NCBI GenBank assembly: GCA_013339765.2
Contig: JABSTR010003165.1
Coordinates: 1-64,000, forward strand
From: Haemaphysalis longicornis
Lineage: Eukaryota; Arthropoda; Arachnida; Ixodida; Ixodidae
Length of the DNA stretch: 64,000 nucleotides
Direction of reading: 5' to 3'
Position numbers and translations under genes: made by a program. Under the pieces are notes generated by a model. The model was not told the DNA's origin and ran no database searches. It worked only from the letters and a program-made list of their open reading frames with translations. Positions 1 to 11,200 of the stretch are shown one piece after another (positions within the stretch are counted from its first letter, which is position 1; each line of letters starts with the position of its first letter).

Positions 1-245
1 CATATCCTCGTGCTGTGTGCCTATGCGCGGGGTGTTACTGCATGTGAGCGTTCGTGTGGTGTGTGGTGTGCATCTATGGTGCGTGCGTGTGTCTAGCGCG
101 ACATGTGCGCGTGTGCGTTCTTGTGTTTGCGTGCATGCAGGGGCGTGTTTGTCCGTGTGGGCACACGCGTGTGTGCGTGAGTGCACGTGTTCATGGAATG
201 TTGTTTTTTGTGCGTGTGTGCGTTCATTAATTTGTGCGTGCTGTT
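1..245. repeat. Left part of degenerate GTGTGC/ACACGC array
   Basis: The strand shown is almost entirely alternating purine-pyrimidine built from GTGTGC and GTGCGT units with scattered substitutions. It is the same repeat that resumes near 5216, in the same orientation, so the LINE between them probably interrupted one array. Positions 102-184 match the reverse complement of 8089-8171 at about 78 of 83 bases. The open frames it contains (Cys/Val/Arg-rich) follow from the repeat lacking stop codons and are not genes. Confidence 0.85.
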
Positions 246-673
246 ATTTAGTGCGGTGTGAAGTGAGTGAAGTGAAGTTTATTTTTTCCTTCATAGAAAA
301 AGGGGACCGAGGCAAAAGGCGGTTAAGCCTGACGAGGCCTCGGTACCCTAAGCCTGTAAGTAGTACAGATGCAAACGCAAAAACACTTAATACATAGAAT
401 GGGCAGCAATCAAAATACAAAACTAATATAAGCAGTAACACTTACTAGAATACAAAACATGTGCACAATCATGGGCAAATACAAATTGATACTTGTACGA
501 GTTCAATTTCGTACATACGGATGAAATAAAGTAAATCATTCGACTTAAGTACTTCTGTGAGAAACACAGAAATATAGATATATACTCTTACATCCATGTA
601 CACACATACATACACATACGCATATATATCAAAGACGGTAAGCTGCATTTTTACATTAGAATTTCACCTTCAA
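246..673 (-). other. LINE 3' untranslated region and short-repeat tail
   Basis: The minus strand after the RT ORF stop contains no coding sequence. It ends with AATAAACTTCACTTCACTC, that is, a polyadenylation-like hexamer followed by a short CTTCA-type repeat. CR1/L2 elements typically end in such microsatellite-like tails rather than long poly(A). The tail lies directly against the GT-rich array, which marks the insertion edge near position 245-262. Confidence 0.6.
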
Positions 674-2271
674 TCAGATGCTGTTTGGTCTTTTTTTGAA
701 CATGTTTCCAGATAGAAAAAACTCATCAGGAAAGGGGAATTTGTTTAGGCCATTGGGTACTTGACAACTCAGTTTTTGTTCACCGTAATTTGTTCGCGTT
801 CGCGGAACTCTTAGTTTTACTACGCGAAGATTGTAACCTATGTTGCTATCAGGAACAGAGTACAAGCGATTCTGGTGAATGTATTGAAGAAGCCGCAGAT
901 AATACACTTGGTCGGCTTTCATTATGAAGTGTTTAACAAACAATGGTTGCGTGCGTAAGTTTCGTGGTGCACCATAATATCCCTCAATAGCCCGCAAGGC
1001 TCTTTTTTGCAGGACAAGTAATTTTTGGTAATTGGAAGACGTGGTCGTACCCCAAACAAGATTACAATAAGAAAGTCTTGAAAAAAAACAGGGCATTATA
1101 CATAGACACTTTTAACCAACAGGCAGTAGATTAGAAATCCTATAAAATAGGCCAACAATTTTACTTAGTTCAGAAGTAAGTTTGGAAATATGAACAGACC
1201 ACGAAAGATTTTCATTAAACCACACACCGAGAAATGTTTGGGAAGAAACTTGATTGATTGTTATACTGTCATAATGAATATGTATACAATTAGTTTCCAC
1301 GGTGTTGATGGGCTTGAAAATAATATATTTCGTTTTGCTTATATTTAAACTAAGCTTATTCCTCTGTAACCAATCACGAAGGTTGATTAAATAAGCATTG
1401 ACCATATTTTGAAGCGCCGGTAATGAACAGGAAGAGAAGAAAAGATTAGTGTCATTAGCGTACATCACCAGATCGGGAGAGTTATGTATGCCGGCTAGGT
1501 CATTGATTTATGTAATGAATAATAACGGCCCTAGTACTGATCCCTGTGGGACACCATGCTTAACCACCTGTATATCAGAGGATATGTTATTTGTTCGAAC
1601 ATATTGGGACCTATTGCTCAGATAACTCCGCAATAGGTTCAACGCAATACCTCTAACCCCATAGTTACAAAGTTTCTTAAGAAGGGTCTCATGGTGTACG
1701 CAATCAAATGCCTTGCGAAAATCTAAAAATAGGCCAAGGGTACATTTTTTGTTTTCAATATTATCTATTATTTTGTCTTTAACAACTAACAGTGCTTGCT
1801 CTGTGGTCTTATTTTTCGTGAACCCATATTGTGAATCAACAATCACATTATATTTGTGCAGAAAATCGGCTATCCTAGAATTGATAATACCTTCAAAAAT
1901 GTTTGACAACACAGGCAGACAGAAATTGGTCGGTAATTCGACAGTTCATTTATATTGCCTCCTTTATGTACTGGAACGACTCGGGCCAATTTGAGATCTT
2001 CAGGAAAAACACCAGTTGACAGCATTAGATTTGCAATGTGTGACAAGACATCGCATATAACGGCGCAAACGTGCTTTAACGGGATCACCTTTATATCATC
2101 GTACCCTGCAGATACGTCATTTTTTAAAGAAAGGATCAATGTAGCTACTTCTTGAGGAGTTGTGGGCGCGAGTACTATAGAATTGAGTAAGGGAGTGGTG
2201 AGGCTCAGTGAGCTATTTACAGGAGTTTGCGTGACAGAATTTTGGAGAAGCGACATTAATAAAGTAGTCAT
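674..2271 (-). pseudogene. LINE ORF2, reverse transcriptase and thumb (CR1/L2-like), broken
   Basis: The RT domain would copy element RNA at a nicked target. It is readable on the minus strand in four overlapping frames: fingers at 2271-1870 (KNDVSAGYDDI, NYRPIS), palm at 1912-1508 (LFLDFRKAFDCVHHETLL with motif A Asp, then GVPQGSVLGPLLF), motif C at 1468-1112, and thumb/C-terminus at 1096-674 (CNLVWG and the following Leu/Arg-rich stretch). Motif C reads YANDTNLFF instead of YADD, so a catalytic Asp has become Asn. At least three frameshifts separate the pieces. The C-terminus ends at its own stop. No RNase H is present, as expected for CR1/L2. Identification as RT is secure; the exact clade is less so. 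Confidence 0.9.
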
Positions 2272-2566
2272 TCAGGGCATTTGATAGCTCGTGACCAGTT
2301 AATTTACCATTTTCTCTGATTATTTCATCAAGTTGCATAGATTTGGTTTTATTGGTCAAGTTGTTGACCTCTCGCCAAACTTTACGACTATCATTTTGAA
2401 TGCGGGAGAAATTTCTTACATAGTAGTCCGATTTCGCGTTTTTTAGATCTTTGTTGAGTTTATTTCGATATTTTTTATACTCAGCAAGTAGAGTTGAGAT
2501 TTCTGCTGCTGAGAAATTGGTGATACATGCTATTTTTCTTCCTGATCCTTGAGTAAAGTGATTGGT

Positions 2567-3439
2567 TCATCCAAGGCTTCTTAAACTTCTTAGGAATAAT
2601 TTTTCTTTCTTTTGTGGGAAGGCGGTGTTATATTGGGTTATGAACATATCTATGAAAGCAGAATATGCTGCATTGACTTCCGTGATCTTGTATATGGGCT
2701 CCCAATTAGTATCTTCGATTCGTTTGTGAAAGTCGTTGAGCGCAAGATCATTGAAATCTCTGATCATGTGGGTAACAGTGTTTGTTATGGCATTTTTTTG
2801 AGGGGTATGAAGCAAAATATCGGCAAATGGTCACTAATATCGGAAGATATTACGCCAGACTCAGTGTGCGGAAGCTGTACATTGGAGATACAAACGTCTA
2901 ATAATGTGGCCGTGTTGCAAGTTATTCTAGTCGGTAAAGTGATATAATTAATACATGCATACGAGGAAAGGAGACTCTGCAATTCCCTTGCATGAGCGGC
3001 GTCCGATAATAGGTCAATGTTTAGGTCACCCATTAAAATGAAGGGTAGCTTAGTGGAGTCGAGGAAAGGGAAGAGGCTTTCCACAAAAATCGAAGAATTG
3101 TGATTTGTTACCCTGAGGGGGTCTGTACATAGCAACGATTATATTCTTGAGAGATATAGCTAAACATTCAACATTGGAATTTGTGATTGTAACATCGCCA
3201 ATCACAGAATGTGAGTGACATTTTTTAACATATACAGCAAGCCCACCCCCTCTTCCATGGGGCCTGGATAAACCATTGTAAACATAGTTATCGAAGGAGC
3301 ACACATCGCTGTCAGTGCCAAACCATGTTTCTGAGAAAAGCATAACGTCGAACTCAACCGACAGTGACCCAAGTAATAAATCAACCTCGTCTCGCTTGTT
3401 TTTCATGCTACGAATGTTAACATGGAAGGCTGAAAACAA
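2567..3439 (-). pseudogene. LINE ORF2, APE-type endonuclease, broken
   Basis: This is the N-terminal part of the CR1/L2-like ORF2, which nicks target DNA. Recognisable motifs in order are NIRSMKNK, LFSETW (catalytic Glu), RGGGLAVYV, MYRPPQG, LMGDLNIDLL and SDHLPIFC (catalytic Asp-His). A frameshift near 3100 splits it into 3439-3050 and 3135-2785. A further linker piece at 2815-2567 leads toward the RT. The coding sequence probably extended upstream of 3439, but stops intervene there. It lies 5' of the RT and 3' of ORF1 on the same strand. Confidence 0.88.
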
Positions 3440-3558
3440 TTTTTTTTTGACACTGCTAAAGCTAGAATTAAAGTGGTTGGTTTTGTATCTAATAAAGGCA
3501 GGTGGGAAATGCTTGGTGACAATTCAGGGGTGACGAGCATGCTGCAAACGTCTCATTC

Positions 3559-4247
3559 TTATTTCGTCATCTTGGTCAGATCAGACAAGTCCTGTATCCT
3601 CACAGCGTCCATTTGTTCGTCTTTCCGCGCAAAAAACCTTTCCTCCGCTCGTCCAGACAAATTTCCATGCCACTTCCTTTTTGCGGGCAATGCGGCACCA
3701 AGCAGCTGTTTGTTGGCCTGAGTAAGATGCTCGTTGACGTACACTGCGTTGGCCTGAGACAAGCCGAGCTGCTTAGTTGTGAGCTTCTGCTTCCTAGCCT
3801 TAGCAAGAAGCGCGTGGCGCTTATCTCTCCGACGAAGCGAACCACGATATTGGTCTCGCCTGGCTTCCGCGTTGGGATTCGGTGACACGTGTCAATGTCA
3901 TGGCCAGAAACGGGCTCTTTGAGAACGTCGCCGATTTTTTTGACAACGTCAACAGGATCCTCGTCTGAGCTGATGCCGTTTATTTCCAAGTTATTTAGCC
4001 TTGTGTACTGCTCCAGCTCCTCAACTCTCCGCGTTAAGCGCTTGTTTTCGTCTTGAAGGGCTTCATTAGCTTCGAGCAGATGAGCTATTTTCTGTCGAAG
4101 TGCCTTCAGGCCGGCACCGATCGCTTTTGTTTCGTCACATGTATCACTACAAAACTTAACACTGTCTTTCACACTCCGCAACTCGGTTCTCATTTCTCGT
4201 TTGAAGTCTTCGAGAGCCTTCATAATCTCCTTAGCGTTGCCAGCCAT
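3559..4247 (-). pseudogene. LINE ORF1 protein, coiled coil plus RNA-binding-like domain, broken
   Basis: The ORF starts MAGNAKEIMKALEDF at 4247. About residues 15-100 form a heptad-rich coiled coil ending with EELEQYTRLNNLEINGI, the usual junction into the nucleic-acid-binding half of CR1/Jockey ORF1 proteins. A frameshift near 3835 moves the second half to another frame (3888-3559), which reads LLAKARKQKLTTKQLG and then NLSGRAEERFFARKDEQ. In intact relatives that region resembles the K(I/V)xARK segment near the C-terminus. ORF1 proteins bind element RNA as multimers. A related coiled coil occurs in the LINE ORF1 at 59163. Confidence 0.85.
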
Positions 4248-4250
4248 GTA

Positions 4251-4770
4251 TCAAAGTAAAAGTTTGGTAGCAGTGCGCAGCAATTTGACAAGGGGATAGT
4301 GTTTCAACAACGCCAAAGTCTTACTTGCACAAAACAGGTAGGTTAGCGAACTTGGAGACCGCTTTCGCACTTTTACCAATCTGAGCAGCCACCCGTGATG
4401 CCGTCCCTTAAAAAGGTAGCCGATGGTAGCCTCCCACGGTGATTGGTGGGCGATGCGGCGATGATCAAAGTAGCGTTGGAAGCCACGCCGTTGAGTCACA
4501 ATCTTGGATCCGGCCGGATGCGTGAGCGGCTGCTCTTCCAAAGGGCGCTGTCAACCCACTGCACCCGAGAGGAACACGGGAGTGATCCAACCGACTGGCG
4601 CACGCTGCACCACTCTTGCGAAGTGAACTAGCTGCGATGACCAGTTGTCATAGCCAGGCGTTGCTCTGCTCGATGAAGACACACAAACCACACCTTCACT
4701 TCAGTGTCGCGAATCCACTAGTCACTGGAGCCAGGAGCAAGGGAAGCTGCGTAGCAGCCAAGTCAAATTC
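4251..4770 (-). other. Probable LINE 5' leader
   Basis: Between the ORF1 start and about 4770 no domain is recognisable on either strand. The composition is balanced and unlike the flanking array, and short open frames overlap on both strands without family motifs. Its position directly upstream of ORF1 makes it the likely 5' untranslated region. I did not find the tandem 5' units seen in the LINE copies at 14.5, 46.7 and 58.7 kb. Confidence 0.45.
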
Positions 4771-5215
4771 CAAGTTTCATCAAACTTAGCAGATTCCGAA
4801 GTCTGCGCTGGCAACACTGATACCAAGATGGCTGCGCCCACACGCAAAACGGCCACGGTAGGTTTTTGCACTTTCTTCGCAAATTCAGACGCAGTTTCCA
4901 ATTCAGACGCAGTTTCTTGTTTTTTAGCCTAATTGTAAGTTCCGATGGAAGTTTGTGGCAAGGAATGATCGCTGAGGGTGAAGTTTCAGCCGGATTCAAT
5001 CAAAATTCGGTGGTTAGGCTTGACCGCCGCCTTACTTGTTTTTCCGGCAGATTTCAACGGTTCCAGGGGCTCCTGAGGAATAATCTTGTTTTGTCCAGGG
5101 TCCAGGATGCTTCATGAGTTCTGGCGAGCCTTTTCGATCGTTGTACTACTTGAATTCCTCTGAAAAACTTGTTTTTGGCCGGAGCCCAAGTGGAAGCCCC
5201 CCAACAACTGCTTGG
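4771..5215. other. Unassigned segment between LINE and array; exon-like ATG and splice-donor-like site
   Basis: About 450 bp before the array resumes has no transposon motif. On the plus strand ATGGCTGCGCCCACACGC at about 4829 follows a good translation-start context (AAG before ATG), and ACGGTAGGT at about 4856 resembles a 5' splice site. This would suit a first coding exon of a host gene, but nothing downstream continues it, so this is speculation. It also contains an 18-bp tandem duplication. Confidence 0.3.
4882..4917. repeat. Short tandem duplication, 18-bp period
   Basis: AATTCAGACGCAGTTTC occurs at 4882-4898 and again at 4900-4916. This is a simple two-copy tandem repeat within the unassigned segment. 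Confidence 0.9.
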
Positions 5216-8200
5216 CTTGGATGCGTGTGTGCACGTGTGCGTGAGTGCACACGTGCGTGCACGCCTGTGTGCGTCCGCATGTGTGTACGCGTGTTTGCAT
5301 GCGTGCGTGTGTGCGTGTGTGCGGGGGTGTTTGTACGTGTAGTTTTGTGTTTACATGCGTTTCGGAGCACATGCGTGAGCGTGCGTGCGTGCATTCACGC
5401 GCGCACGCGTGCGTGTGGTGCGTGTGTGTGTGTGCGTGCATATGTGTGCGTGCTTATGTGTGTGCGGGCGGCCGCGTGCATGTGCGTGTTCTGGCATGCG
5501 CCAATGCGTGGATGAGCGCTTACTTCAGTGTGTGTGGCCGTCCTCGTGCGCGGGCACGTGTGCGTGAGTGTGCGCGCGCATGTTTGCGTGTCTGGTCGCG
5601 GACCTGTGTGCGTGAGTGTGTGTGTGCGTTTGTACATGTGTGCACGTATGCGTGTGTGCATATGTTCGCGTTTGCGTGTTCGTGTGCGCGTGAATGTTGC
5701 GTGCTTGCGTTCTTGCATGCTTGTGCGGGCTCGCGTGTTAGCGTGGTTTGCGTGTGTGCGGGCGTATGTACGCGTGTGGTTGTGTGTATGTGCGTGTGTG
5801 CGTGCATCTGTGCGTGTGTGTGTGCATTGCTGTGTGTGCGTGTGTGTGTTTGCATCCGTGCGTGCATGTGTTCATTCCTGTGTGTGCGTGTGCTAGTGTG
5901 CACACACGCCCCCATGAGCACACGCGCACACGCACGCAGATACGCCACACACACGCGCACACACGCACGCACACACGCACACAGACGCGCCCACACACGC
6001 GCACGTAGGCGCGCACGATTGCATGCCCGGACACACACACGTGTGTGCACGCACACACATGCAACCACGCAGACGCATCCACACATGCACAGAAAAACGT
6101 GGGGGTCCGTGCGCACACACACATACACGCAAACACACACACGCACACGCACGGACAAACGCAGTCACACGCGCGCGCGCCCATACACATATACGCACAC
6201 ACCCTTACGCACGGCCACACGGAATAACGCACACGTGCGCACAAGCACGCTAATACGCACACACACAGACATGGACGAACACGCGCACGCAAACGGTCCC
6301 ATACGCAAGCACACACAAACATGCAGACGACAAGCATACGCGCACACAAACACACACAAACATTCTTTCCCGCACGCCGGCATGCACCCGCTCACTCGAA
6401 CACACATTAACACACGCACACGCACGCACAGACACCCATACAAACGCACGCATGCATGCACACACAGCGACACGTGCGCGCAGGCATGCACACACATTCA
6501 GAACCGCACTCACAAGCGCGCGCACGCACGCATGCCCACACGCATGCACAAAGGCAAACACACGCACAAGCATACATACGTCCACCCAGGCACGCGTGCA
6601 CACTCGCACGCAAATACGTGAGCCCGCATGCACACACACGCATGCACATGAAGCTTGCGCACACCCATCAAACACACACGCACATTTACACACGCACGCA
6701 CATGCACAAATGGGCACAGACACAGATGCGCGCGCACACAGACAATCGCGCACACAAGCACACACATCCGCACGTACTACCCATGCACGCACGAAGGTGC
6801 GCGCACACGTAAACCAGTTGGCACGCACACACACATGCCCGGCAGTATAAGCGCACGCAAGCACACACGCACACCCGTTCACACACGCAAACGCACACGC
6901 CTACACGCACGCGCACACGCCTACCCACGTACACGCGTACACACGCACGCGTGTGTGTGTACGCGTGTAAGTGACCCAAGCACGCTTAAGGAACAGAGAC
7001 ACGAATGGACAAACACGCACACAGTCGCGCACACCGACGCACCCACCCGCACACGCATACGCATTCATGCGGGGTTACACGCACGACCACACACGTACAC
7101 AGACGCAAGTGCACACACGCGCCCACTCACGCGGACGCCCACAGGCACACTTAGCATGCACACACGCACACGCTCACGCACACACGCTCAAGCATGCACG
7201 CACGCACACACAAACCCGCACACGCACCCGCAAACGCGCACAATCGCACACGCACGCACACAAGCGAACACACACCCACGCTCACGCATGCACTTGCGTA
7301 CCAATCGCGTGCATGCGCACACACGCACACACACACACAACTGCACACTCACTACCCAGACGCACACGCGCGTGCACACAAAAGGCGCGCGTGTGTACGC
7401 ACGAACACACGTTTAAACACACGCACGCACACATGCACGCACACACGGCCACACAAACACAAACTCGGACAAAGACGACCGTACGCACGCAAGCAGGCAC
7501 ACACGCGCAAGCACACACGGAGGCACGCATGCGCAACTAAGATGGACACACACACACACGCATCCATGCACGTACACACGCGAACCCCTGCGCGCACGGT
7601 CACATGCACCCAAAAGCGAACACGCACGCACACGCACACAAACTACGGTGCACATGCACAAACGCGCGCACAAAAACAGCACACACGCAAAAGGCTGAGC
7701 CCGCAAAAGCGCATGCACACGCGTACGCACACACAACACCCAAGCACACACACGCACACTTGCACACACGTGCGCACGGACACGTGAACGTGTGCCAATG
7801 CTCAGGTGTTCCCGCGCACACGCACTCGCGCGCACATGCACACACACACGCGCACGCAGACGCACACGACGCACAACGCACACACAAGAATGCACACACA
7901 CGCACACATGCATGCACCCACACAGGCGCACATGCGGACACACAAAGGCGTGCATGCTCGCACGTGTGCGCGAGTGCACACACACATGCACTCACACACG
8001 CACGCACACAAACACACGAACGCACACACGCACAAAACACAAACGCACGAACACGCGCACGCAAACACACACGCGTGCGCGAAGACACGCACTCACGGAC
8101 ACACGCGTGTGCCCACACGGACACACACGCCCCTGCATGCACACAAACACAAGCACGCACACGCGGACATGCGTGTACATACACACATGCACGCACACAT

Positions 8201-11200
8201 GCATGCACACAAACACGAACACTCACATCCACGCACACGCCCAAGTGCATAAGCAAACACGCACGAGCATATGCATCCACATACACACCCAGAAACACCC
8301 ACACACACGCGTGCGCGATTCTACGCAGTCACTCGCGCACACACGCACAAAACACGTCTGCACGTAGGCACATGCACAACTAGATACACACAAACGCACA
8401 CAGCTAGGCACACACGTGCACATGCACGCACACGTGCACATACATTTCCTTGCACGAACGCACACAAACACGCACACGCATGCACGCATACATCGTCACA
8501 CGCGGAAGCGCTCGCGGACGCACACAGGGCACACAGGCATGCCTGCGTGCACACAAGCACGCAGGCACGTCTGCGCGCACGCAGTTGTGCGCACACACTT
8601 GCACTCACTGCCATACGCACGCACACACACGTGTGTGTACAAGCACACACATGCACTCACTCACGCACGCACGTGCACACACACGAATGCACACACGCAC
8701 ACAAACACGCGTGCACCCACGTCCACAAGAACACACCCCAACATCCACACGCACACACGCACACACGCAGGCATGAACACATGCACGTACACACACGCGC
8801 ATTGACGCACACAAAAACACGCACACGTGCACGCACGGGCTTGCGCACGCACGCACACACGCATGCACACGCACTCATACACTCACGCAGAAGCGCACGC
8901 ACACGGGTTTTTGCACGCACACACACTCGCAAACGCACACGCAGTGATACACACACGTGTATGCCCGCACGGACATGTTTTGTGTGCGTGTGTGCTTGCG
9001 CGCGTGCGTGCGCGTGCGTGCTTGTGCGTGCTCGTGCTTGTGCGTGTTTGTGAGTGTGCGCGTACATGCGTACGCCCCGCTTGTTTGCGTGTGTGCACAC
9101 GTGCGAGAATGCGTGTGTGCGAGCACGTTTATGTGTGAACGTAAGCTCTTTTGTGTGTGTGCTTGCGTCACGAGTGGCTGCGTGCGCACGCGCGTGTGTG
9201 ATCTGCGCGCGTGCGGTGCGCGTGCGCATGAACGCGCGCGTGTTGTACCGCATGCGTGTGTGCGTGCTGGCGTTCTCGCATTCCCGCGTGTGCGTGCATG
9301 CATGTGTGGGCGTGCGTGCATTTGCTCACATGCGCGTGTGTGCATATGGGAAATCTGGTTGGGTTTGGCTTGTGATTGCTTGGGGGTATGTGCCTGTATG
9401 TATGTACGCTTGTTCATGTGTGTGTTTGTGAGTGCGTAAGCATGGGCACGCAAATTTAGTGTGTGTGTGTGCTAGTGTGCATGCGGGCGAGTGTACGTCC
9501 ACGTTTGTGCTTGGCTGTGTGCGCTTGCGCTGGTGTGTGTGCGCGCTAGCGGGCGTGAGCTGTGTGCACTAGCGTGCGTGAGTGCATGTGCACGCCCCAT
9601 GTGTGTCCGCGTGTGTGCGGAAGTGAATGTACGTGTGTGCCCTTTCGCGCGCGTGTGCGCGTTTTGGACTTCCTTGCCGGCTGCGTGCGGGCGAGAACGT
9701 ATGCTCGTGCGTGTACGTTTGTGTGATGCTGCATGCGGGAGCGTGTGCGTGTGTGCGCGAATCCCTGCGAGCACGTGTGTGTGCGAGTGCATTAGTGTTT
9801 GTGTGGGCGTGCGTGTGTGCCTGTGCGAGTGGGTGCTAGCGTGCGTTCTTTTTTGTATTTAGGCGTGTGCGTGCGCGCACGTGTGCGTTAATGTGTGTGC
9901 GCGCGTGTGCATACGCGCGTTTTTGGGTGTGTGTGTGAGTGCGTGCGTATCGCGCGCGCATGTGTGTGCGTGTGCTCGTATTTTCATGCGCGTGTGCATG
10001 CGTGTGGGTGCACCTTGTGTGTGTTTGCGCATGTTCGCACACACCAACGAATGCGTATGTGCGTGTGTGCGCACACGCCCATGTGCGCGGACATTTCTGC
10101 AAGTGCGCATGTGAGCACGTGTGTGAGTGTGTTTGGGCGTGTGCACGCGCGTGATCAGTGCGTGAGCACGAGCATTATTCTTCGTGTTTGCGTTTGCGTG
10201 TGCGCGCGCGTGAGTGCATGCGTTTGTGTTTGCATGTGTGTGTGCGTGTTGTGCACGTGTGTGCGCCACACATGTATGCGGGTGCATCTGCACGCGCGCG
10301 TGTGCGTGTGCGTGCGGATATGTGTCTTCGACCGTGCGTGTTAGAGTACGTTCATAGATATGCGCACACGCACGCTCACAAAAGCATGCATTCACATACC
10401 CACACCCGCGCAAGGAAACGCACACATACGCAAACACACACACAGATGCAAGATCACGCGCATGCACACGCGAACGAACACACGCCTCCGCACGCTGACG
10501 CGAACACAACACGCGTGCACAGACACTCACGTGCATTTTGTGTGTGTGGATGCGTGCGTGTGTGCAAGCACACAAAAACAAAAACGCACACCCCACGCAC
10601 CCGTACGCACATACGCGAACACCCGCACAAACACGAGCGCTTGTGCGACACGTGCATTACACACAAGCGCGCACACGCCGCCACTCGCGCACGCATCATA
10701 CACAAACACGCGCAGATGCACACACATGCCCATGCACATACTGAGGCACGCGCGCATGCACACGCACTTCCGCAAGCACACGCGCACGGAAGCACGGGTG
10801 ATTACGCACACGCAAACACGCGCGCTCTCACAGCCTCGCATGAACCCACAAACGTGCACGCACACTCACACGCACGCACGCGTGCAGGCTAACAAGAAAA
10901 TGCGCGGACGCACAAACACGCACACGAACAAGCGTACGTGCACGCACATAGACACAAGAAATTACACACATACACTCACGGAGTTGCATGCACACGAGTG
11001 CATGTACACACAAGCACACGCGTGCCGACGCGCGCGCCCGCTCGCGCGCATGCATGCACACGCGCACACACACGACATAATGCTCGTAAATACCCAAGCG
11101 TGGGCGTGGACACACACACGTAAACATGCCCACACGCACACGCACACACACACCCACGTACGCGTGCACGATCGTACAAAAACACGTGCGCATGCATGCA

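Larger units (their letters stand above)
246..4760 (-). mobile_element. CR1/L2-like LINE retrotransposon, degenerate, near full length
   Basis: Read on the minus strand it has, in order, a 5' leader, an ORF1 with a coiled coil, an APE-type endonuclease, a reverse transcriptase with thumb, and a short 3' region ending in an AATAAA-containing, CTTCA-repeat tail next to the array. This order and the motifs (SDHLP in the endonuclease, GVPQGSVLGPLLF and a YxDD-like box in RT) fit the CR1/L2 group of the Jockey superfamily. Several frameshifts mean it cannot encode working proteins. It sits inside the GT-orientation part of the array. The exact 5' end is uncertain; sequence to about 4760 looks like leader. 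Confidence 0.85.
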
